Assembly: GCF_017357385.1 (NCBI RefSeq)
Contig: NZ_CP071633.1
Coordinates: forward strand, 744,001 to 808,000
Direction: 5' to 3'
Length of the DNA stretch: 64,000 bases
Source: Rhizobium sp. NZLR1
GTDB taxonomy: Bacteria; Pseudomonadota; Alphaproteobacteria; Rhizobiales; Rhizobiaceae
Part shown: one piece after another, positions 1-8,714 of the stretch
Layout of the letters: every line of letters starts with the position of its first letter
How positions within the stretch are numbered: position 1 is the stretch's first letter
The notes under the pieces: generated by a model
Seen by the model: the letters and a program-made list of their open reading frames with translations, nothing else
What the model was told of the DNA's origin: nothing
The model's database searches: none
Program-made: the position numbers and the translations under genes

Positions 1-79
1 CGCTCACGTCAGCCATGCGACAGAACGGGCCCGCGGCTTGTGTCCGCGAGTGCCAACGTCCCGAAGTCTTCAATCCATT

Positions 80-349
80 TCACGTTTTGTTGGTAAACCA
101 CACCGTCGGGGCGCCGAGCACGCCTCCCGTGCGCATCGCCGTTTTCAGCTCGTCAAGCTTGCTGAATGCCTGAGCCGCTTCCAGCGTGGCAAACTCGTGG
201 GTGACGGTAATATCGTTCGGATTGTCGATCGCGCGATAAACGGCTTGCGCCATCACCCCGTTGGCCTTCTGCACCGGAGAAAACCCATCATATATCTTGC
301 GCCAGGCGGCGTAGTCGGAGACCTCGTGCCGCACGAATAATGTCGTCAT
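80..349 (-). CDS. Small ABM-like dimeric alpha/beta-barrel protein
   Basis: Predicted 89-residue cytosolic protein. It opens with MTTLFVRHEVSDYAAWRKIYD, which has the look of antibiotic-biosynthesis-monooxygenase (ABM) or YCII-like ferredoxin-fold proteins: a first beta strand followed by an amphipathic helix carrying D-Y-x-x-W-R. The middle has a second strand (DITVTHEF) and an Ala-rich helix (TLEAAQAFSKLDELKTAM). No catalytic residue can be named. The next gene upstream on the same strand (395-658) has a similar size and predicted fold, so the two may be a co-transcribed pair separated by 45 bases. The specific function is unknown; fold-level assignment is moderate. Confidence 0.6.
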   Translation of the reverse strand: MTTLFVRHEVSDYAAWRKIYDGFSPVQKANGVMAQAVYRAIDNPNDITVTHEFATLEAAQAFSKLDELKTAMRTGGVLGAPTVWFTNKT

Positions 350-394
350 ATCATCCTCCCGCGTTGAATTTTTCAGGTTTGGTCGGGACGCGTG

Positions 395-658
395 TTATGA
401 TTGAACGAGGAGCACCAGACTCTCGGGCAAGACGCCGTCATGCGCCATCGCGTCGGCAGCTGCCTTGGTCTGCATGAAGGCCATCAACTTTTCCATATCG
501 GCGACGTCCATGACCAGGCCGACGCGGTTAGACGTTTGGGGGTCTATAAACGTGCGAATGTTCGTGACGCCGATCGGTTCGAATACCTGTTTACGCATAG
601 GTGAAGCGAGCCAGTGTTTTGTGTCTTTTACATTGTGATAGGCCATTATTGTAGGCAT
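395..658 (-). CDS. Small hypothetical protein, ABM-like fold
   Basis: An 87-residue cytosolic protein beginning MPTIMAYHNVKDTKHWLASP. I placed the start at 658 rather than the ATG six codons upstream (676) because GAGGAGAAGG sits just before it, with GGAG six bases from the ATG. The beta-alpha-beta pattern (PTIMAYHNV, then VGLVMDVADMEKLMAFM) resembles stress-responsive or ABM-type alpha/beta-barrel proteins, as in the neighbouring 80-349 gene. The two could be a duplicated pair or form a heterodimer; that is inference. No active-site residues are recognised. Confidence 0.6.
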   Translation of the reverse strand: MPTIMAYHNVKDTKHWLASPMRKQVFEPIGVTNIRTFIDPQTSNRVGLVMDVADMEKLMAFMQTKAAADAMAHDGVLPESLVLLVQS

Positions 659-910
659 TGCCTTCTCCTCTGGCATTGGAAAATGAAAGCCGAGTACATC
701 ACTACGCTTTACTGAGTTTCATTTCAACAATATTGCGTTGAATGGCCGTTTACGATCGCTGCATCAAAAATATAAATATAATTATCCGGAGTAATCCGAA
801 TATACTATGGTCGGCAGCGGGTTTGACTGTTGCGTTAGTTTTCCGAGAATGGCTTGTGGTAGTTCCGGGGTCCGCGACCGCAGCCACGCGTGAGATGGCT
901 GAGGTTCAGA

Positions 911-1420
911 ATGATCGAACGCGAACCATTTAATCTCAAAGCCTATGTGCAAGGCATCGGAACAAGGCCATGCTTTATCTGCGGCTTGGTCGAGGATGAC
1001 CCGGCCTTCTTTCATCATCGCGTTTATGACGACGACGAGACCATCATTTTCCTGAGCAAATATCCCACTCTGCCCGGCTATTGCCTTGTCTGTCCGAAGG
1101 AGCACCGTGAGGATCTGGCGCGAGACATATCGGCAGACGAATATCTGCGACTACAGGAGAAGGTTCACATTTTGTCGCGTGCCCTCAAAAGGGTGTTCGA
1201 TGCCGAGCGAATTTATGTGCTTTCGCTCGGCAGTCAGCAAGCCAATAGCCATTTACATTTTCACGTCGTTCCCTTGCCTTCGGGCGTCCCGCTTGAGGAG
1301 CAGCAATACCACGCGTTGATGGCCGAACACGGCGTTCTGCAGATACCCGATGATCAAATGGCGGAACTGGCGCAGCGGATCGCTGAAGCGTACTATTCCG
1401 AGCGGACTAATCACAGTTAG
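911..1420 (+). CDS. HIT-family protein (histidine-triad nucleotide hydrolase/transferase type)
   Basis: A 169-residue cytosolic protein with the histidine triad SHLHFHVVP in its middle part, the active-site signature of HIT proteins that hydrolyse or transfer nucleoside phosphates (Ap4A hydrolase, HINT and relatives). The N-terminal CFICG pair and PGYCLVCPKEH loop are consistent with the Fhit/Ap4A-hydrolase branch. The ATG at 911 is preferred over the ATG at 890 because GAGG lies six bases upstream. The substrate cannot be read from sequence. The last 14 bases overlap a decayed VapC fragment on the opposite strand, which shows the 3' boundary is a rearrangement scar. Confidence 0.85.
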   Translation: MIEREPFNLKAYVQGIGTRPCFICGLVEDDPAFFHHRVYDDDETIIFLSKYPTLPGYCLVCPKEHREDLARDISADEYLRLQEKVHILSRALKRVFDAERIYVLSLGSQQANSHLHFHVVPLPSGVPLEEQQYHALMAEHGVLQIPDDQMAELAQRIAEAYYSERTNHS

Positions 1421-1586
1421 CCTTACGACGCTCGAGTGGTCCAAGGATGGTGATGCCTTCGCTATGTGCGGCGTCCGCCATCTTTCGGTCGGCCGTCGCC
1501 AGAGGCAGGCCCTGTGTTTTCCCCAGGGCGACGTAACTCGCGTCATATCCCGTCAGCCCGTAGTGGCTCGCCGGCGGGATTTGCAG
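1407..1586 (-). pseudogene. Remnant C-terminus of a VapC/PIN-domain toxin
   Basis: Read leftward, these bases encode an uninterrupted tail containing HYGLTGYDASYVALG, GLPLATADRKMADAA and GITILGPLE before a TAG at 1407-1409. This is the typical C-terminal half of VapC ribonucleases: the YDASY(V/L) helix, LATAD with the conserved acidic residue, and the final GI-x-IL strand. The N-terminal half with the first catalytic Asp is absent, and no start codon or antitoxin gene is present. The fragment lies in the same frame as, and directly after, the stop codon (1587-1589) of the DUF2264 gene. It is best explained as a toxin gene truncated by insertion or deletion. Family recognition is fairly firm; loss of function follows from the missing half. 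Confidence 0.75.
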
Positions 1587-3437
1587 CTACATCCACAGAG
1601 CAAAGGCCGGCACACGCACGCCTTTCTCACGGAAGCACCGCTCCAGCTCGTCAAGATCCGGACCAGCCGGCGGATTGCCCAGCGCCTTTGTCCAGTTTTC
1701 GCGGCTCGGCAAAGCCATTGCCGCGGTTGCCAGCAAGGTGGTTCCCGGACTGATTTCGTCGCGTAGCTGCGGCAGCAGGGTCTTGGCGTGGATGAGGTTG
1801 GTATTCGGGATCGGGCTCATCGCATGGCCGGCCCTCGGATCGGGCGATAGATCCACGATGGCGCTGACGTCCGTCTGGCCGTACCAGATAGCCCGGCCTT
1901 TCGCCTGTTCGGATCGGTCGGCATTGAAATCCGCGCGTTCGATCGCAAAGCCGCCCTCGATGGTGCTCAGTGCCCGCGGCGTGGCGATGCGGTGAATGCG
2001 AATGTGCCAGGGGTTTTCGGGGATGAGCCAGGTCTCGACGGTGACATCGCTCCAAGGGTGCCAGCGCGAATAGAGCCGATCGCCAGATATCAGCGCCTCC
2101 TCGAGGGTTTCCCGCATGCGGAAGTGGACGCCGTCGTCGGAGAGGCCGAGCATGCCGTCGAAGCTTGCGGCCGAAAAATTCCGGTCGTCGGCTTCGATGT
2201 TGAAGGCGTAGCGGGTGGAATAGACGAATTTCGAATATTTCTCGTTTGCGCCGCGCATCTTGTCGTGCTGCTGGCCGGAGGAGAGCACGACGACGTTTCC
2301 CGGTGTGTGCATGGCGACCATTCCCGCTTGCTTCAACGCAACCGGCTCCGAAAATTCCGGCTGCGGCGCTTCCTCGGCGGTCCAGAATGGATGATCCCCC
2401 GCAAGTGCGAGCGGCAGGAAGAATTTCAACGCCCAATAGGGCGAGCCGGGCGAGTTGTAGCTCTCGCTCATCAGCAGGTTCGGATAGCCATAGCCGATGG
2501 AGAGAACGCCGTCTCGCTCCGCAATCGGCATGGCTGACCACCAACGGATATGGCGCATGTAGTAGCCCTTGATCTCAGCCCAGGGCAACGCTTCGACGCC
2601 GGCAAAGGCAAGTGCGCCCCAGAAGCCACCGGCCGCGAAGCGGTAGGTCTGGCTACGGCCGAAGGCAAGTGCGGCGCCATCGGGGCCGAACCAATGGCGG
2701 ATATCCCCGGCGAAGGTCCGGGCGCGATCGCGGAAGCGGTCCTTACGCGCCTCGTCGCCACGCGCCAGCACGGCATAGATCAGGCCGTAAAAATGCATGG
2801 CGAAGGGGATGTAATGATCGACCCGCCGCACAGGCCCGTCGCGATACCAGCCTTCGCCGAGATCGAAAGTCTCGAGTTCGTCGAGATAGGTCAGGGTTTT
2901 CCCACGGTCGAACGCAACACCCACGCGCTCCAGCCCGAGATCGATGAGGACGCGGAAGAATTTCCAGTTGTTGTCGATGAATTCGAGATCTCGTGCCGCG
3001 ACGAGATAGGCGGCGACCGTCTTCTTCTGGCTATCGCTCAACGGCTCCCAAATATGTTCAGGCACCAGCGCCAATGCGAAGCCGACGGCAGCCAGCTCGA
3101 CCAGCCGCTGATTGCGGTCGGCAAGATCGCCCCAATATTCGGGATGATTAGGATTGGTCCCATTAGACAGTCCGCGCCGATAGAGATCCCAATGCGGGAA
3201 ATGGCTGCCGCCGGCCGCGAGCGGGACAATGCCCCACAGTGGCCGCGCAAATCCTTCGAGATCCGCCGCTGCCCGGTCGAAGATCGCGCCGGTAGCACCG
3301 AGGCGCACACGGGCGCCGCCTTCGGAAAAATAGGGCAGAAGCGGTGCGAAGAGGTCGATGACGGCCTTCGCCAGGTCGTCGCGCGTCTTCAGAGGATTGC
3401 CGGAAAGCGGGTTGGCCGCGGTGGGATCATATATCAT
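1587..3437 (-). CDS. DUF2264 domain-containing protein
   Basis: A 616-residue protein without a signal peptide. Its N-terminal two thirds carry the DUF2264 pattern: NPLKTRDDL near residue 15, a stretch around LEGFARPLWG near residue 60, then repeated helix pairs with FIDNNWKFFRV and YRDGPVRRVDHYIPFAMH. The arrangement suggests an alpha/alpha toroid like those of many lyases and uronyl hydrolases, followed by a beta-rich C-terminus. DUF2264 proteins are often found in sugar-utilisation loci, but I know of no assured activity. It is the last gene of the leftward cluster 1 operon, 78 bases after the binding-protein gene and separated from it by a hairpin (3469-3497). A role in oligosaccharide breakdown is inferred from context. 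Confidence 0.85.
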   Translation of the reverse strand: MIYDPTAANPLSGNPLKTRDDLAKAVIDLFAPLLPYFSEGGARVRLGATGAIFDRAAADLEGFARPLWGIVPLAAGGSHFPHWDLYRRGLSNGTNPNHPEYWGDLADRNQRLVELAAVGFALALVPEHIWEPLSDSQKKTVAAYLVAARDLEFIDNNWKFFRVLIDLGLERVGVAFDRGKTLTYLDELETFDLGEGWYRDGPVRRVDHYIPFAMHFYGLIYAVLARGDEARKDRFRDRARTFAGDIRHWFGPDGAALAFGRSQTYRFAAGGFWGALAFAGVEALPWAEIKGYYMRHIRWWSAMPIAERDGVLSIGYGYPNLLMSESYNSPGSPYWALKFFLPLALAGDHPFWTAEEAPQPEFSEPVALKQAGMVAMHTPGNVVVLSSGQQHDKMRGANEKYSKFVYSTRYAFNIEADDRNFSAASFDGMLGLSDDGVHFRMRETLEEALISGDRLYSRWHPWSDVTVETWLIPENPWHIRIHRIATPRALSTIEGGFAIERADFNADRSEQAKGRAIWYGQTDVSAIVDLSPDPRAGHAMSPIPNTNLIHAKTLLPQLRDEISPGTTLLATAAMALPSRENWTKALGNPPAGPDLDELERCFREKGVRVPAFALWM

Positions 3438-3468
3438 CGTCAGCTCGGAAATTTCCTGAAACAGGATT

Positions 3469-3497
3469 GGCCGCGGGCCATGTCCTGGTCCGCGGCC
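3469..3497 (-). terminator. Intercistronic hairpin behind the binding-protein gene
   Basis: GGCCGCGG (3469-3476) pairs perfectly with CCGCGGCC (3490-3497), with an inner CCA/TGG extension and a short loop. There is no T run. Its place between a binding-protein gene and the next gene suggests partial termination or protection of the upstream mRNA end. Confidence 0.5.
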
Positions 3498-3515
3498 GTC
3501 GGCATCTCATGAAGT

Positions 3516-4790
3516 CTACTTGATGGCCTTCACGCCTTCGGTCATTTCCTTCAAGCCGTCGTCGACGGAGGTGTTGTCGGTCATCATCGCGTCATGGACG
3601 CGGTTGAGCACGACCTCGATCTTGGCAGCGTTCGGGTTGACCGCCATCTCCAGATAGGCTTTCGACGGTATCAGAGCCTCCTTGCTGGCCGCGTCCTCAG
3701 GGAAACCTGGCGTTGCGGCGATCTTTGCGCTGACGTCAGCGGTCTTAAGCGCCGGGAAGGTGCCCGTCGATGCTATGACTGCAGCGCCCTCGGGACCGGT
3801 GACGAACTTGATGAAATCGAGCGCGGCAGCCTTGTGGTCGGAATTGGCGTTGACTGCGAGGCCGGAGATCTGGGCAGCCGTGGTGCCGGCCGCTACGCCG
3901 TCCGGATGCGGAAACTTCACGATGCCCCAGTTCTTGCTCTTCGATTCACCCGATTTCACCTTGGCGATCTGGGTGCCGACGAACCAGGTTCCCATCGGCA
4001 GCATGCCGATCGTACCGTTGAAGAAGAGCGCCGAATAATGCGTGTTCGATGTCTTCAGGAAGGCGTAGGAAGGAATGGCCCCATCTTTCTGCAGGGTGAG
4101 CGCTCGCTCGTACCAAGGCTTCAGGAAGGCGTAGTCGCCATCGACGAGCGTGTGTTTCCCGTCGAGGATGCCGGGCAGCTGAACGGTCGAACGCCAGGTA
4201 TGCAAGAGCGCGCCATAGGTCTTGTTGGCGCCCATGCCGCCCGAAAGCTTCTCGGCGGTTGCGTCGAACTGCGCCCAGGTCATGTCATTGGTGGGGTAGG
4301 GAACGCCTGATTTGTCGAAGACGTCCTTGTTGTAATAGACGATCCAGAAGTCGGAGCGGAACGGCAGGGAATAGATCTTACCGTCGATGGTCAGTTCCTC
4401 GAGCAGGCCGCCATAGGGAGTTGGATCGATTTTCTGCTCGGTCACGAAGCTGCTGAGATCGGCGATATTGCCGGCACGCACCAGATTGGTGTAGCCCGGT
4501 ACGTCCTTGATGGTGACGATGTCGATATCCTTAGAGCCACCGGTCAGCTGCGTCGAAATCATCTGCTGGTAGTCCTGCGAACCGAGATCCATCGGCTCGA
4601 ATTTCACGTTCGGATGCTTGGCCTGATAGGCCTCGATCAGCGGCTTGTAATAGGCGGTCTTGTCCCAGTCCCACAAAGCCCATTTCAACGTCACCGCGTC
4701 CTGGGCAAGCGCTACGCCGGCCGTTGCCGCTGCCAGCGTGAAACCTGCTACGGCAAGTTTCATCGTCCTCCCGAGTTTATCCAAATACAT
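3516..4790 (-). CDS. Sugar ABC transporter substrate-binding protein (family 1)
   Basis: A 424-residue periplasmic binding protein of the extracellular solute-binding family 1 (MalE/UgpB type). It has a signal peptide (MKLAVAGFTLAAATAGVALA, likely cleaved before Q-DAVTL) and the usual WxxWD-like first strand (LKWALWDWDK). The ATG at 4790 is chosen because AGGAG stands seven bases upstream; a second in-frame ATG at 4763 has a crowded site. It delivers a sugar or oligosaccharide to the permeases encoded at 7878-9697. The gene lies between the YesL-like gene and the DUF2264 gene in the same operon. The ligand is unknown; the neighbouring GH88 and heparinase-like genes point to a uronate-containing oligosaccharide. 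Confidence 0.9.
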   Translation of the reverse strand: MYLDKLGRTMKLAVAGFTLAAATAGVALAQDAVTLKWALWDWDKTAYYKPLIEAYQAKHPNVKFEPMDLGSQDYQQMISTQLTGGSKDIDIVTIKDVPGYTNLVRAGNIADLSSFVTEQKIDPTPYGGLLEELTIDGKIYSLPFRSDFWIVYYNKDVFDKSGVPYPTNDMTWAQFDATAEKLSGGMGANKTYGALLHTWRSTVQLPGILDGKHTLVDGDYAFLKPWYERALTLQKDGAIPSYAFLKTSNTHYSALFFNGTIGMLPMGTWFVGTQIAKVKSGESKSKNWGIVKFPHPDGVAAGTTAAQISGLAVNANSDHKAAALDFIKFVTGPEGAAVIASTGTFPALKTADVSAKIAATPGFPEDAASKEALIPSKAYLEMAVNPNAAKIEVVLNRVHDAMMTDNTSVDDGLKEMTEGVKAIK

Positions 4791-4830
4791 TGCTGTTCTC
4801 CTTCCCTGGATCGTTTCTGAATCAGATATC

Positions 4831-5556
4831 TTATGAAGCGTCTTGTGCATGCGGTTTACGGTGCGGCTGCGTCGCCTCTGGCAAGTCCAGCACCAACACC
4901 GCCGCCCGATGGACGCCGAATGCGACGGCGAACATTCCGAGTGAAAAATTGACGGTTGCCGGCATGAAGGCGGAAACCGGATAGAAGAGGATATGCGCCA
5001 GCCACAGTGTGGCGACGAAGGTAAGCGCTGCAAGCGCCGGGAACGGACGGAGGACGGAGGCGAGCGCAGCCAACCGCAGCAGCCGGAGAGCCGGCAGATC
5101 GCGCATCACCATCAAAACGATGAGGTGACAGGCGAAAACCGCGACGAAGGCGGCGGCGGCGAGCGCGATCGTCAGCGGTGCGGCGAGCAACAGGTCATCC
5201 CGCGCGCCGGCGGCATAGGTCATGATCGCATGGATGCAGATCGCAAGAGCGCCCGTCAGTGCCAGGCCCCAGGCGGTGGCGCGCCAGAAGTAGCGCAGAA
5301 AAGCTTCGGTGAACTCTCTGAGGAGATAGGTGTTGCGATCCTCCACGAAGGCCACCGAGACGCGGGCCATGGCGGCGAGCGCGGCCGGCAGCGTTACGAC
5401 GAAGAGCGAAGCCAGGATGAACAGGACGTTCAGCTTGACCATCTCCCACCATTCGCGGGCGAGGATCTCGGCAAACAAGGCAAGACCGGTCCGCTTCGGA
5501 GCATCCTTTCGAATGCCCGGCCCCTCCCTCGTCCACATGTCCCGCAACCGCTGCAT
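4831..5556 (-). CDS. YesL/DUF624-family membrane protein
   Basis: A 241-residue inner-membrane protein with about five hydrophobic segments and the DUF624 (YesL) layout: WEMVKLNVLFILASLFVVTLPAA at the start, a middle helix pair around WGLALTGALAICIHAI, and a C-terminal pair. YesL-like genes commonly accompany carbohydrate ABC transporters (the Bacillus yes/rhamnogalacturonan operon is the namesake), but their molecular role is not known. The ATG is preceded by GGGAGAAGG. It lies 20 bases after the ATPase gene and 40 bases before the binding-protein gene, so co-transcription is likely. A YesL relative in an alphaproteobacterial uronide locus is worth noting. Confidence 0.75.
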   Translation of the reverse strand: MQRLRDMWTREGPGIRKDAPKRTGLALFAEILAREWWEMVKLNVLFILASLFVVTLPAALAAMARVSVAFVEDRNTYLLREFTEAFLRYFWRATAWGLALTGALAICIHAIMTYAAGARDDLLLAAPLTIALAAAAFVAVFACHLIVLMVMRDLPALRLLRLAALASVLRPFPALAALTFVATLWLAHILFYPVSAFMPATVNFSLGMFAVAFGVHRAAVLVLDLPEATQPHRKPHAQDAS

Positions 5557-5576
5557 AGCCTTCTCCCGCAGTCGCC

Positions 5577-6686
5577 TCAGTAAAGAATCGAGCGTTCCGT
5601 TTCCTTGTCGAACAGCTGCGCATTGCTCATGTCGGCGACGAGCCTTGCCGTCTCGCCGATCGCCGGACGGAAACGCGGCGAGACCCGGGCGATGAGATTG
5701 CGGCCGCCCGCCACCATGTTCAGGTGCACTTCCGAGCCCATTGGTTCTGCAAGTTCCACGACCGCATCCAGCGGCGCCAGATTCTCTTCCGAGATGTCGG
5801 CCGGCGGCAGTTCGTGAAAATTCTCAGGCCGGATGCCGAGCACCAGTTCACGTCCCTCATAGGGTGCGATCCTGCCCTTGTCGAAATGATCAGGCAGCGG
5901 CAATTCCCGACCATCGAAGACGGCGACATAGCCGTCGCCCCGGCGCTGAACAGTCGAGGGCAGCATGTTCATCTGCGGCGCGCCGATGAAGCCGGCGACG
6001 AACATGTTGACGGGACGATCGTAGAGGTTCTGCGGCGTATCGACCTGCTGGATGTGGCCGTCCTTCATGACGACGATCCGGTCCGCCATGGTCATGGCCT
6101 CCACCTGGTCGTGGGTGACGTAGATGAACGTGGCGTTGAGGCGCTTATGCAGCTTGGTGATTTCGGAGCGCATCGTGCCGCGCAGCTTGGCGTCGAGATT
6201 GGAAAGCGGCTCGTCGAGAAGGAAGACGGCGGGATTGCGCACCATCGCGCGGCCGAGCGCGACGCGCTGGCGCTGGCCGCCCGAAAGCGCCTTCGGCTTG
6301 CGGTTCAGGAGATGGGCGATGTCGAGGATCTTGGCTGCATCCTGCACTTGGGCATCGATGAAGTCTCGCGATACTTTTCTGAGCTGCAGGCCGAAGGCCA
6401 TGTTTTTGTAGACGGTCATATGCGGATAGAGCGCATAGTTCTGGAAGACCATGGCGATATCCCGATCCTTGGAGGGGACGTCGTTCATCAGGTCGCCGCC
6501 GATCTTCAGTTCTCCTCCCGAGATCTCCTCGAGGCCGGCGATCATCCGCAGCGTTGTCGATTTACCGCAGCCGGAAGGGCCGACCAGGATGATGAATTCC
6601 TTATCGGCGATTTCCAGATCGATGTCGTGGACGACGGTGAGCGCGCCGTAGGATTTGTTCAGCTCTTTAAGCGAAATGCTGGCCAT
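5577..6686 (-). CDS. ABC transporter ATP-binding protein, UgpC/MalK/MsmX type
   Basis: A 369-residue cytosolic ATPase that powers the cluster 1 sugar importer. It shows Walker A GPSGCGKST, the signature LSGGQRQRVALGRAMVRNP, Walker B VFLLDEPLSNLD and the H-loop THDQVEAMTMAD. The C-terminal ~130 residues form the TOBE/OB regulatory domain typical of MalK and UgpC (LGIRPENFHELPP). Length is normal for the family. It lies between the GH88 gene (15-base gap) and the YesL-like gene. MsmX-type ATPases can serve several importers, so this protein or its paralogue at 37314-38420 may also energise the ATPase-less fucoside importer at 21359-24508 (inference). Confidence 0.95.
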   Translation of the reverse strand: MASISLKELNKSYGALTVVHDIDLEIADKEFIILVGPSGCGKSTTLRMIAGLEEISGGELKIGGDLMNDVPSKDRDIAMVFQNYALYPHMTVYKNMAFGLQLRKVSRDFIDAQVQDAAKILDIAHLLNRKPKALSGGQRQRVALGRAMVRNPAVFLLDEPLSNLDAKLRGTMRSEITKLHKRLNATFIYVTHDQVEAMTMADRIVVMKDGHIQQVDTPQNLYDRPVNMFVAGFIGAPQMNMLPSTVQRRGDGYVAVFDGRELPLPDHFDKGRIAPYEGRELVLGIRPENFHELPPADISEENLAPLDAVVELAEPMGSEVHLNMVAGGRNLIARVSPRFRPAIGETARLVADMSNAQLFDKETERSILY

Positions 6687-6701
6687 CGGGTCCTCCTGAA
6701 T

Positions 6702-7874
6702 TCACCAATAGGAAGACCAGCGGCGCGAAAGGCGCGTCAAAGCTTCCATGTAATAATAATCTCCCCAGGAGACGCATTCATCGACGCCCTCGCCGCGGCA
6801 GGTGTTGAAGGGTGATTTCTTCGAATAGGTGGCGTGCAGCACCAGGCCGTTGGAGATCGTGGGATCCTTGACCGCATAGTGGTCGGCCAGGCTCTTCATC
6901 ATCCGCCGCGCCAGCGTGCGATAACGCTCGGCGGCTTCGGCTTCGACGAGATCGGCCATCTCCAGAAGGCCACAGGCGGTAATTGAGGCCGACGAGCTGT
7001 CGCGCGGCTCGCCGTCTGCGTCCGAAAAGACGAGATCCCAATAGGGCACCATGTCGGCCGGCAGCCGGTTGAGATAGAAGGTGAGCAGCCGGTCGAAGGT
7101 CTGGCGATATTCCTCAATCCGCTCGTAACGATAGGAGAGCGCCATGCCTGAAATTCCCCAGGCCTGTCCGCGCGCCCAGGCGCTGTCGTCTTTGTAGCCT
7201 TGCTTGGTGGCGCCGCGCACCGGCGCTCCGGTGACCGGGTCCATATAGAAGGTGTGATAGGTGGAATCGTCAGGCCGCACCGAATTGGCGAGCGTGGTGC
7301 GGGCGTGGATGAGCGCGATCTCGCGGTATTTCGGATCACCGGTCTCGCGGCTTGCCCAGTAGAGAAGCGGCAGGTTCAAGAGGCAGTCGATGATGTAGCG
7401 GTATTCTTCTGCTTTACCCTTGCGGCCCCAGGCCTGGATGAATTGGCCGATCGGCTGAAAACGTTCGATCAGCTGGTCGGCGGCGAGGATCGCAGCCCGG
7501 CGCCCATCCTCGTCTCCGACGAGCTTCCAGGCGGCGATGCAGGAGGGCGAATAGAGAAAGCCCATGTCGTGATGATCGGTCTCGATGCGGTTAATGATCC
7601 GATGCAGGAACGACTGGACCTGGGTCTGCGCGGCATCTCGGAAAACTGCCTCGCCGCTGTGTTCGAAAGCGAGCCACAGCTCTCCCGGCCAGAAGCCTGC
7701 TGTCCATTGGTCGTTGGCGACAGCGGGGTAGAAATTCTTGACGCTCGAATGGTTCTGCGCGGCATGGGTGAATTCGGGAAGGTTGCGCCGGATCTGATCG
7801 ACAGCGAGATCGAGCGCGGTTTTCACCTCCTCGTCGGTGATCGGCTGCGGGGCGACTGAGGAAATGGCGTTCAT
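6702..7874 (-). CDS. Glycoside hydrolase family 88, unsaturated uronyl hydrolase
   Basis: A 390-residue cytosolic enzyme of the alpha/alpha-barrel GH88 family. It hydrates the double bond of 4,5-unsaturated uronic acids at the non-reducing end of lyase products, releasing the sugar by an unusual hydration route. Family marks are visible: HHDMGFLYSPS and IIDCLLNLPLLYWAS contain the two aspartates equivalent to the catalytic pair of characterised members, followed by SAWARGQAW and ECVSWGDYYYMEAL. There is no signal peptide, so it acts on imported oligosaccharides. It lies three bases after the second permease gene. Whether the substrate is glucuronyl or iduronyl cannot be told. Confidence 0.9.
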   Translation of the reverse strand: MNAISSVAPQPITDEEVKTALDLAVDQIRRNLPEFTHAAQNHSSVKNFYPAVANDQWTAGFWPGELWLAFEHSGEAVFRDAAQTQVQSFLHRIINRIETDHHDMGFLYSPSCIAAWKLVGDEDGRRAAILAADQLIERFQPIGQFIQAWGRKGKAEEYRYIIDCLLNLPLLYWASRETGDPKYREIALIHARTTLANSVRPDDSTYHTFYMDPVTGAPVRGATKQGYKDDSAWARGQAWGISGMALSYRYERIEEYRQTFDRLLTFYLNRLPADMVPYWDLVFSDADGEPRDSSSASITACGLLEMADLVEAEAAERYRTLARRMMKSLADHYAVKDPTISNGLVLHATYSKKSPFNTCRGEGVDECVSWGDYYYMEALTRLSRRWSSYW

Positions 7875-7877
7875 GGC

Positions 7878-8714
7878 CTAACCCTTCAATCCGGTCGAGG
7901 CGATGCCTTCGACGAAGAAGCGCTGGAGTACAAGGAAGACGACGAGAACCGGGATGAGCGCGACGACGGAGGCCGCCATGATCAGCCCATACTCGGCCGA
8001 ATATTGCGAGATGAACATGCGCAGGCCGATCTGGACCGTCTTCAGCTCGGTCTTGGTCAGATAGATCATCGGCCCGAGAAAGTCGTTCCACGTGGTGACG
8101 AAGGTGAAGATCGTCAGGGTCGAGAGCGCCGGCTTCGACAGCGGCAGCATGATGCGTGCCCAGATCTGGTACTCGTTCATGCCGTCGATGCGGGCCGCCT
8201 CGCAAAGTTCGGTCGGAATCGACATATAGAATTGCCGCATGAGGAAGACGCCGAAGGCGGTGAAGGCTTGCAGGCAGATCAGCGCCAGATGGGTGTTGTT
8301 GAGGCCGAATTCGCGCATCAGCAGGAATTGCGGCACCATATAGACCTGCCAGGGCATGGCGATGGTGGCGATGTAGCCGAGGAACAGAGTGTTCTTATAG
8401 GGAAAATTCAGCTTGGCGAAGGCGTAGGCCGCAAAGCTGGAGGTCAAAAGCTGCAGCAGCGTGACGATGATCGTCAGTTTCGAGGTGTTGTAGATGAAGA
8501 GGGCGAGCGGGATCTTCGTCCAGATATCGACGTAGTTTTGCCATTGCGGTACGGACGGTATCCACTCGATCGGGAAGGCGAACACGTCGCGGCTGAGCTT
8601 CAGCGATGCCGAAAGCATCCAGGCAAAGGGCATCAGCATGATCAGCGTGACGGCGATGACGATGGCATAGATCGCGACCGTCCCGACGGTCACCTTGCGT
8701 CCGGCGATCCTCAT
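7878..8714 (-). CDS. Carbohydrate ABC transporter permease (MalG type)
   Basis: A 278-residue inner-membrane permease with six predicted helices. It carries the EAA-loop consensus (ELCEAARIDGMNEYQIWARIMLP) that docks on the ATPase, and ends with VEGIASTGLKG, typical of MalG-type proteins. The ATG at 8714 overlaps the stop of the upstream permease gene by four bases (ATGA), indicating translational coupling. It partners with 8711-9697, the ATPase 5577-6686 and the binding protein 3516-4790. Confidence 0.93.
   Translation of the reverse strand: MRIAGRKVTVGTVAIYAIVIAVTLIMLMPFAWMLSASLKLSRDVFAFPIEWIPSVPQWQNYVDIWTKIPLALFIYNTSKLTIIVTLLQLLTSSFAAYAFAKLNFPYKNTLFLGYIATIAMPWQVYMVPQFLLMREFGLNNTHLALICLQAFTAFGVFLMRQFYMSIPTELCEAARIDGMNEYQIWARIMLPLSKPALSTLTIFTFVTTWNDFLGPMIYLTKTELKTVQIGLRMFISQYSAEYGLIMAASVVALIPVLVVFLVLQRFFVEGIASTGLKG

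Noticed and set aside
1..79. Window edge searched for the end of a neighbouring gene
   Set aside because: No frame with recognisable protein similarity on either strand in 79 bases.
742..933. 63-codon plus-strand frame upstream of the HIT gene
   Set aside because: No ribosome site, overlaps the HIT start, and AT-rich leader composition; treated as intergenic.
1253..1546. 97-codon minus-strand frame beginning MTRVTSPWGKHRACL
   Set aside because: Wrong frame relative to the VapC-like remnant and antisense to the HIT gene; no family resemblance.
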